NCBI GenBank assembly: GCA_035315345.1 | Contig: DATFYA010000093.1 | Coordinates: 1 to 37,526 of the forward strand | Length of the DNA stretch: 37,526 bases | Direction: 5' to 3' | Source: Candidatus Methylomirabilota bacterium | Lineage (GTDB): Bacteria; Methylomirabilota; Methylomirabilia; Rokubacteriales; CSP1-6 | Shown here: positions 24,747 through 33,300 of the stretch, in pieces | How positions within the stretch are numbered: the stretch's first letter is position 1 | How the letters are laid out: each line of letters opens with the position of its first letter | Notes under the pieces: model-generated | Database searches by the model: none | The model's input: only the letters and a program-made list of their open reading frames with translations | What the model was told of the DNA's origin: nothing | Program-made: the position numbers and the translations under genes

Positions 24747-27067
24747 ACGGGCAGCGCTCCTTCGACCGCGGCATCGCCCGGGCCATGACCCGGCGTCAGT
24801 TTCTGGCCCGCCTCGCCCGCGCATCGGCGGCGGCGACGCTGGTGTCGTCGACGCTGGGGTGCGGGAGGGTACGCGGCGCGATCGCGCGTCTGGGCAGCAC
24901 CGAGGAGCCCATCTTCAATTCCGTCCAGGAAGAGGTCGTCGAGAAGATCATCGACGGCTTCAATCCGCCCGACACGGAGATTCGTCAGCGTCTCGCGCGC
25001 GAAGATCCGGACTACGACCCGGTGGCGGTCTATGCGCAGTACGCCTGGGCTTCGGGCGACGAGTTCCTGGCCAGCATGCGGTTCCTGGTCGATTTCGTCA
25101 ACGTCCTGCCGACCTTCACCCGGACGTTTTCCACGCGCTACGGTCTGCCCGCGCGCCTGGAGCTGAGGCGGTTCCATCCCGTCGATGCGAACCGCTACTT
25201 CTTGTTCCTGCGTGACAGCAATATCCGGGCGCTGCGCAACATCTTCAGCGGAGCCCGGTTCATCGGCACGGCCCCCATCTACGTGAACGAGAAGGTGACG
25301 TGGAAGGCCATGAACTATCCGGGCCCCTGGGTGCGGGAGACCGACGGCGCCACCGCCGATCTGGGCCGTACCACGTCCTTCGACATGGCCGAGGAGACCG
25401 AAGACAACGTGGCGGCCCTGCGTCGCCGCATCGTGAGGCACGACGCGCTAGGCGGAGGCCTCGAGGCCGCGCGAATCGTCGATGGGGACGGCCGGCTGGT
25501 GCTGGAGACCGACGTGGTGGTGGTGGGGTCGGGAGCCGGCGGCTCGTTCGTGGCCGCCGAGCTGGCCGCGAAGACGAAGCAGCGCATCCTCGTGCTCGAG
25601 AAGGGCGAGTTCATCGAGCCCGCGGAGTTTCTACAGCGCGAGCGCCTGATGATGCCGCGCATGTTCGACACGGAATTCTCGGTGGTCGAGGTCTTTGGCC
25701 GCTCGATTCCGACGGTGTCCGCCGCCGTCGTGACCGGCAAGCTGGTCGGCGGCTCCGCGACGATCAACCACGCGCTGGCCTTCGAGCCGCCGAGGCCGGT
25801 GATCAGGGACTGGCGCGACCTCTATGGTGCCGAGCTCGACTACCAAGACCTCGAGCCCCACTTCGCGGCCATCCACAAGCTCCTGCGAATCGCGCCCGTC
25901 CCGGAGTCGCAGATCGCGGGGAGCAATCTCGCGTTGCGCCGGGGCGTGCAGGCCCTGGGCCTGCCGCATCACGGCCCGGCACAGCGCAACGCGCACCAGT
26001 GCATCGGCTGCGGATTCTGCGATCTGGGATGCCGCTACAACCGCAAGCTCACGCCGCTCAACGTGGTGCTCCCGCTCGCGGCGCGACACGGAGCCCAGGT
26101 GCTGGCGAATTGCCGGGTGGACCAGCTGTCGCTGGAGGCGCTGCCCGGCGACGGACGGGCCGGGCGCACGCATCGGGTCACCGGCGTGGTGGCGCACCTG
26201 ACGGATGCGCGCGGCCGGGACCGGCAACGCGTCGAGATCCGGGCGCGACGCGTCGTCCTGGCCGCCGGTCCCTTCGCCTCGCCGCGCATTCTCATGCAGA
26301 GTGGAGTGCCGGGTCTCCGATTGGCCAAGGGATCGGAGCGCGCGGTGGGAGAGCGCTTCTCGACGCACGCGACCACGACCTTCTTCGCCGACTTCGACCA
26401 GGCCCTGTATCCGTCCGCCGCGACCCCGCCCATGGGCTACTTCGTCAAGAAATACGAAGTCGCGGATCAGACGAGGGCCGATCCCGCCCGCGACCACGTC
26501 CGCTATGCCCTGGAAGGGCTGCTGAGCCATCCGCTGGCCATGGCCCAGCTGGTCCCGTACGAGTCGGCGGAGAGTCACCTCGCGTTCATGAAACGGCTCA
26601 ATCAGACCATGACCCTCGCGGTGATGTTCCGCGATCGGCCGGTCGGCCGCGTGACCGCCAAGGGCTTCGAGTACGCGCTGGCCGAGGAGGACCAGCCCGC
26701 GTGGCTCGACTCGCTGCGGACGGGCGCCCGCATCATGTTCGCGGCGGGCGCCCGCCGCGTCTTCTTCAACAGCCATCGCCCGCTGATCCTGAACGGTCCC
26801 GCCGACGTCGACGCGACCTTGACCGCCGACCTCGTGCGTCAGGAGCGCATCCAGATCACGAGCGGCCACCCCATGGGCGGTTGCGCGCTCGGGGGCAGTC
26901 CGAAGCGCGACGTGGTGGACTCTCGCGGCCGCTCCTGGGACGTGGACGGATTGTACGTGGCCGACTCCTCCATCCTCCCGACGTCACTGGGCGTCAATCC
27001 GTGCTACACCGTGTATGCGCTCGGCCGCTACATCGCGCAAGGCATCGTCGAGGACATGAAGCCATAG
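24743..27067 (+). CDS. Tat-exported GMC oxidoreductase with N-terminal gluconate-2-DH-subunit-3-like domain
   Basis: FAD-dependent dehydrogenase of the glucose-methanol-choline family, probably periplasmic, oxidising an unknown alcohol or sugar. It has 774 residues. A twin-arginine signal TRRQFLARL is at 16-24, with a LGC near 38-40 that may be a lipid site. Residues about 45-195 resemble the small 'hitch-hiker' subunit of gluconate/glucose dehydrogenases. The FAD motif GSGAGG is at 262-267. Cys420, 423, 426 and 430 form CX2CX2CX3C. The C-terminal GMC domain has HPMGGC (His709) and VNPCYT (Asn752), the likely catalytic pair. It starts by ATGA overlap with the cytochrome gene. Confidence 0.9.
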   Translation: MNGQRSFDRGIARAMTRRQFLARLARASAAATLVSSTLGCGRVRGAIARLGSTEEPIFNSVQEEVVEKIIDGFNPPDTEIRQRLAREDPDYDPVAVYAQYAWASGDEFLASMRFLVDFVNVLPTFTRTFSTRYGLPARLELRRFHPVDANRYFLFLRDSNIRALRNIFSGARFIGTAPIYVNEKVTWKAMNYPGPWVRETDGATADLGRTTSFDMAEETEDNVAALRRRIVRHDALGGGLEAARIVDGDGRLVLETDVVVVGSGAGGSFVAAELAAKTKQRILVLEKGEFIEPAEFLQRERLMMPRMFDTEFSVVEVFGRSIPTVSAAVVTGKLVGGSATINHALAFEPPRPVIRDWRDLYGAELDYQDLEPHFAAIHKLLRIAPVPESQIAGSNLALRRGVQALGLPHHGPAQRNAHQCIGCGFCDLGCRYNRKLTPLNVVLPLAARHGAQVLANCRVDQLSLEALPGDGRAGRTHRVTGVVAHLTDARGRDRQRVEIRARRVVLAAGPFASPRILMQSGVPGLRLAKGSERAVGERFSTHATTTFFADFDQALYPSAATPPMGYFVKKYEVADQTRADPARDHVRYALEGLLSHPLAMAQLVPYESAESHLAFMKRLNQTMTLAVMFRDRPVGRVTAKGFEYALAEEDQPAWLDSLRTGARIMFAAGARRVFFNSHRPLILNGPADVDATLTADLVRQERIQITSGHPMGGCALGGSPKRDVVDSRGRSWDVDGLYVADSSILPTSLGVNPCYTVYALGRYIAQGIVEDMKP

Positions 27068-27086
27068 ACCGAAGGAGACCTTCGCC

Positions 27087-27351
27087 ATGACGCGCGTGAC
27101 CCGAACCATCGTCGGCGCCGCGCGGTCGCTCGTCCTGCGATCGGCAGCGCCTGGGCCACCGGGCAGATGCTGACGGACGCCAAGGCCGCGGGGATGCCGG
27201 CGAAGAGCTGTCACCGCGAGGCGATGCCCAAGAACGCGAAGGCGCTGAACGACCGCGGCAAGTTCCTCAGACCGACCTGCAGGCGCGCGGGCTGACGGCC
27301 CCCGACATGAAGAAACTCGGTGACTGCCCCGGAGGCAAGGAGCAGAAGTGA
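27087..27351 (+). pseudogene. Small exported-type protein gene with two frameshifts
   Basis: A strong ribosome site GAAGGAG precedes the ATG at 27087. The first frame (MTRVTRTIVGAARSLVL) stops early. A second frame continues with IGSAWATGQMLTDAKAAGMP and AKSCHREAMPKNAKALNDRG, and a third with TDLQARGLTAPDMKKLGDCP to a TGA at 27351. Restoring one G near 27136 and one C near 27268 would give a single protein of about 88 residues with a signal-like start and two cysteines. It could be a decayed gene or two assembly errors. The family is not recognised. It lies 20 bases after the GMC gene in the same direction and ends 23 bases from a convergent gene. Confidence 0.6.
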
Positions 27352-27373
27352 CCGGGGCGACGGCTGCCGATCC

Positions 27374-30300
27374 TCACCCGAGGACGACCCGCACGCGGTG
27401 CGTGGCGCCGTCGCTGGTGAGCGGGACGCGGCCGTCCGCGACATCGCGGGAGATGCCGTCGAACTCGATGGACGCGATGCCGCGGGTCACCCCGCTCGGG
27501 TTCTCGACCGCGATCTCGTAGCGCGACGCGTGGTACCGGAACGTGATGTCGAAGCGGCGCCACCCGCGCGGGATGCAGGGATCGAGATAGAGCACCGCGC
27601 CGCGTAGCCGGAAGCCGAGCAGCCACTCGAGCCCGGCCCGGTACATCCAGCCCGCCGAGCCGGTGTACCAGGTCCACCCCCCGCGGCCGACGTGCGGGTA
27701 CTCGGCGTAGACGTCGGCGGCCGCGACGTACGGCTCGACCTTGTAGCGATGGACGCCGGCGCGGGTGCTCGCGCGGTTGATCGGGTTCAGGATCGAGAAG
27801 AGCTCGTTCGCCTTGTCGCCGTTTCCGAGCGCGGCGAAGGCCATGACCGTCCAGATGGCCGCGTGCGTGTACTGGCCGCCGTTCTCGCGAATCCCGGGCG
27901 GATACCCCTTGATGTACCCCGGGTCGAGCTGCGCGTGGTCGAACGGCGGGGTGAACAGCAGGACGAGCTCCTGATCCCGCCGGACCAGATACTCCTCCAC
28001 CGCGGCCATGGCCCGCGCGGCCCGCCCGGGCTCCGCGGCACCGGAGATCACCCCCCACGACTGCGCGATGGAGTCGATGCGGCACTCCGGGTTCACGACC
28101 GATCCCAGCGGGGAGCCATCGTCGAAATAGGCGCGCCGGTACCAGTCGCCGTCCCAGGCGTGCGCCTCGAGCGAAGCCTTCAGCGCGTGGACGTGCTGAC
28201 GCCACGTGTCGGCCCGCGTGACCTCGCCTCGCGCCTCGGCCAGCCGGGCGAACTCCCAGAGGGTGGTGTGGAGGAACCACCCGAGCCAGACGCTCTCCCC
28301 GCGTCCTTCGTGGCCCACCCGGTTCATGCCGTCGTTCCAGTCTCCGGTGCCCATCAGCGGGAGGCCGTGCGATCCGACGGAGAGGCTCCGGTCGAGCCCG
28401 CGCGCGCAGTGCTCGAAGAGCGTGCCGGTCTGGGCCGAGAGCGTGGGCTCGAAGTAGGCATCGTCCTGTCCGTCCGGGATCGCGGGGCCCTCGAGAAAGG
28501 GGACGATCTCGTCGAGGAGCGTGGAGTCCCCGGTGACCTCGAGGTAGTGGGTGACCGCGTAGGGGAGCCAGACCGGGTCGTCCGAGATCCGGGTCCGCAC
28601 GCCTCGCCCGGATGGCGGATGCCACCAGTGCTGGACGTCGCCCTCGACGAACTGGCGGCCGGCGGCCCGGAGGAGATGCTCGCGTGCGACCTCTCGCTTC
28701 GCCACCACGAGCGCCATCACGTCCTGGACCTGGTCGCGAAAGCCGTAGGCGCCTCCGGCCTGGTAGAAGGCCGAGCGGGCCCACAGCCGGCAGCCCAGCG
28801 TCTGATACAGGAGCCAGCGGTTGAGCATGAGATCCATCGAGCGGTCCGGCGTCTTGACCTGGATGGCTCCGAGGATGTCGTCCCAGTGGGTCCGCACCGT
28901 CTCCAGCGCGAGGTCGAGGTCCTCGGCGCGATATCGCACCAGGAGGGCACGGGCCTCGTCCGCCGAGGCCGCTTGACCGAGAAAGAACACGAGGTCCTCC
29001 CGGCCCCCCGCGGGCACGTCGACCACGGTTTGCAGCGCCGCGCACGGGTCGAGGCCCACGCCGACCCGTCCGGATAGCCGGCCTCCCCCTTCCAGCAGGG
29101 CGGGATGGTCCAGGGTCCCGTGGCGACCGAGGACCTCGGCTCGATCCCCGGTCCATCCGGTCTGGCGACCTCCGAGATCGGCGAACGCGACGCGATCCGC
29201 GAACTCCTGGCTCCACGGATTGCGGGCGAAGATCGCGCCGGTCTCGGAGTCCACTTCGGTGACGATGAACGGCGCGGTGGCGGCGCGGGACGCCCCGAGG
29301 ACCCACTCCACGTACGCGGTCACCGATAGGCGGCGCGGCCGGGTGGAGCGATTCTCGAGCGTCAGCCGGGAGATCTTGATCGGGCCGTCCCGCGGCACGA
29401 ACTGCACGAGGCGCGTCGCGACCTCGTGGGACGTGTGCTCGAAGCACGTGTAGCCCTGACCGTGCCGCGCGACGTAGGTCGAGGCCTCTTCGCGGATGGG
29501 GAGCAGCGTCGGGCCCCAGAGCTCTCCGGTCTCCTCGTCCCGGATGTAGATCGCTTCACCCGGCTGGTCGCCGACTGGATCGTTGGACCACGGGGTCAGC
29601 TGGTTCTCCCGGCTGTTGACCGACCAGGTGTATCCGGCGCCCGACTCGGAGACCTGAAACCCGAACGCGGGGTTGGCCATGACGTTGATCCATGGGGCGG
29701 GGGTCCATTGCCCCTCCCCGAGGACGGTCGCGTACTCGCGCCCGTCCTCGACGAAGGCTCCCAGGCCGTTGAAGAACTCGGAGGCCCCGCGCGAGGACCG
29801 GGCGTCCAGCGGCGCGGCCGGCCGGACCGGACGCCGCCGGGGCGCGGCGGGGACCGGAGGTGGCTCAGCGCGCGCGATCTGCTCCGCGAGCGTGCCGTGC
29901 CGGCTCAAGAGGATCACCCGGGCCGCCACCTGCAGCGCGGCGTGATCCGACGGCGAGAGCAGATCCTTCCGGAGGATGAAGACGTTGCCGTGGGGGCCGT
30001 CCTCCCGCGCGTCTCGTCGCGCCGACTGGCTCGTTCGCAGCAGGGCCTCGAGCGAGGACTGGAGCTCCTGGGTATAGGAGTGCGCCCTCTCGTTCACGAT
30101 GACGAGGTCGACGGCCAGCCCCTTCACGCGCCAGTACTCGTGCGCGCGGAGCAGCTGCCGGACGATCCCGCGGTCCTCGGGCTCGTCGATCCGGACCAGG
30201 ACGATCGGAATCTCGCCGGAGATCTGCTGGGCCCACAGGGCCGATGGCCCGGAGGTCGGCCGGCCGAGCGCGTCCGGCGCGGGCCGCAGGGCGGGGTCGG

Positions 30301-33300
30301 AGTAGATGACTCGGCTGGCCAGGTTCTGGAAGAGATGCGCCTCCTCCGGCTCGATCCCGAGGTGGTGGCACTGGACCTGCGCCTGCGTCCAGGCCAGCGT
30401 GACGGTGCGGTCGAAGGTTGCCGGGTCGCGATACTTGTCGGCGAGGGCGACGGCAGCCTCGCGTGACCGGGCGACCAGCGTGGAGAAGATCAGCCGGGCG
30501 GCCTTGCCAGGGTCGAGCTGGATGCGGCGCCTCAGGCTGAAGATCGGATCGAGGACCGAGCCCGCGGTGTTCGACAGGGGCCGCCCGTCGATCACCGACA
30601 TCGGCGTGCGGATGGTCCGCCCCCGGCCCAGGAAGCGCCCCCGGTCGGTCTCGTACTGCGGGCCGCCGCCGGTCTGGCCCTCGACGACGACCGTGTGGGC
30701 GGCCCAGATGGACGGCTCCCCGGCCGAGCGGACCCGGCGGGTGGCCAGCAGGCCTCCGAGGTCGGGGAGCGCTTCGGTTTGTACGAAGAGGTTGGAGAAT
30801 GCCGGGTGCGCGGTGTCAGCGGCCGGGGAGGCCAGCACCAGCTCGGCGTAGGAGGTCAGCTCGAGCTCGCGCACGTGCGGCCCGAGGTTCGTGATCGATA
30901 CGCGGCGGATCTCGGCGTCATCCTCGGGAGACACCAGCACCTCGAGCGCGGTGGTGATCGCGCCGTCGCGGCGATGGAACTCCGCCCGGTCTTCGGAGAA
31001 GGTGACCCGGTACGCATCGGGCTCGACGCCGGTGGGCTGATATCCGGCCGACCAGACCGCGCCGCTCTGCACGTCCCGCACGAAGATGTAGGCCCCCCAG
31101 TGATCGCGGGTGGCGTCTTCCCGCCAGCGCGTGATGCCGAGGCCGGCGCATCGGCTGTAACCGGAGCCCGCGGCCGTGAGCATCACCGCGTAGCGCCCGT
31201 TCGAGAGCAGGTGCGTTCGAGGCGTGGGGCCATGAGGGGTCGTGAACTGCCGGAAGGCGGGCTCGACGAAGTCGCGGAGGTGGGCCGGCGCGTGGACCTC
31301 CTCGACCCGGGGACGCGCGACCGCCACGTCCCGAGGCGCCCGCTCCTGGAGGAGCAGATCGGTGGCCTGCACGATCGGCTCGGCGTGGAACCGCGCGCGC
31401 ATCGCGCCGTCGTGGAGCGCGTTCGCGAGGGCCACGAGAGTCATGCCCTGGTGGTGCGCCATGTACGCCCGGACGATGGCCACTCGGCTCCCCTCGGGGA
31501 CGCGCGATCGCGTGTAGTCGAGAGCCTCGTAGAAACCGTACGGCCCGCGGGCGCCCACCGCCACGAGCGCCGAGAGGTTCCGGGTGACGGCGACCGGATC
31601 GACCATCGCGGCGAGGGCGGTCGCGTAGGGCGCGACGACCAGATCTTCCCCGAGCCCCCGCTCCAGGCCCAGGCCCGGGACCCCGAAGTTCGAGTACTGG
31701 TAGGTGAGATCCAGATCGCGCACGTTGTACGCCGACTCGGAGATGCCCCACGGGACGCCGTGCTCCGCGCCGTAGCTCATCTGACGGCGGACCACGAGGT
31801 GATAGGTCTCGTCGAGCAGGCTGCCCGCGGGAGAGTCCATCACGAGCGCGGGCATCAGGTACTCGAACATCGAGCCGGACCAGGACAGCAGCGCCGACCC
31901 GATACCCACCGGAGTCATCGGGCGGCTCAGGTGAAACCAGTGCGAGACCGGGACGTCGCCCTTGGCGATGGCCACGAAGCTGGCGAGGCGCGCCTCGGAG
32001 GCAAGCAGGTCGTACGCGCCCGAGTCGAGGCTGCCGTCGGTGACTCGGTACCCGATGGAGAAGATCTTGCGGCTGGGGTCGAAGAGGAAGCCGAACTGCA
32101 TGTCGTCGGCGAGCTGTCGCGTGGCTTCACCGACAGCCAGGAGGCGACGGACGAGCGCGGCGGCGGACGCCGAGGAGCGCTCGAGGCTGTCGATGGCCTG
32201 GTCGAGGTGACGGATGGTCTCCTCGACCACGGGGCCCTCCCCGAGAAAGGTCTCGCGGAGGACCGTGAGCTTGGCGATCACGGCCTGGCAGCGGTCGGGC
32301 AGATCGGCGGGGGCGGGCGACGAAGCGCGGAGGGACTGGAGTGCGGCCAGCAGATCGGCCAGCAGATCGCGATGACCGCTCGCCAGGTGCGTCTCGAGGA
32401 GCGGTGTCCAGGGCAGGATGGTCTGGAGATCGCGCTCGTGGCCGGCGATGGTCGCGCGCGCGGCCTGGGCCCAGACCAGGACGTCGGAGCTGTCTGGCTC
32501 GCCGCGCTCGGCGGTCAGCGCGCGCGACATGTCGACGAGGGTGTCGGCGTGCCGGGCCAGGTCGGCGAGACGAGCGGCCCAGTCTGCCGCGGTCGTCGGC
32601 GGCTCCTGGAGCGCGGCGGTGAGGACCGCGCAGGTCTCGGTGAGCTGACGGGGCGTGACGGTCTGCGTGCGCCGGTCGGCGGGGAGCCCGCTCGCGGCGT
32701 CCGCGGCGAGGAGCACCGTGTCCCGCAGTCCGTCGAGCCGGCCGCGATCCAGCAGGGGCGCGTGGATGGCGTCGCGACAGGCGTTGGCGATGGCGAGCAG
32801 GTGAGCCGCGAGGTTACCGCTATCGACGGTGGACACGTACCGGGGCTCCAGCGGACGAAGCCCGCCGGTATCGTACCAGTTGTAGAAGTGGCCGCGGAAC
32901 CGCTCGAGGCGGCGCATGGTGGCGAGCGTCGCTTCGAGGCGATCGAGGGTGTCGAGGATGCCGAGCCAGCCGAAATCGTGCGCGGCGACGACCGAGAGCA
33001 GGTACAGCCCGATGTTCGTGGGCGAGGTGCGATGGGCAACGGTCGGTCTCGGATCCTCCTGGAAGTTGTCGGGCGGAAGGAAGGCGTCGTCCGGCCCGAC
33101 GAACGTCTCGAAGAAGCGCCAGGTGCGGCGTGCCGTCGAGCGGAGGATCTGGCGGTCCGAGGCCGTGAGGGTCTGCGCCGGCGACGGGCGCGGGGGGCGA
33201 CTCACCCACCGGGCGGCCAGCGGGGAGAGCGCCCACGCGATGGCGAACGGGGCGGCGAGCGGGGCGCTCTCCGGGCGCAGGACCACGACGAGAGCCCCGG

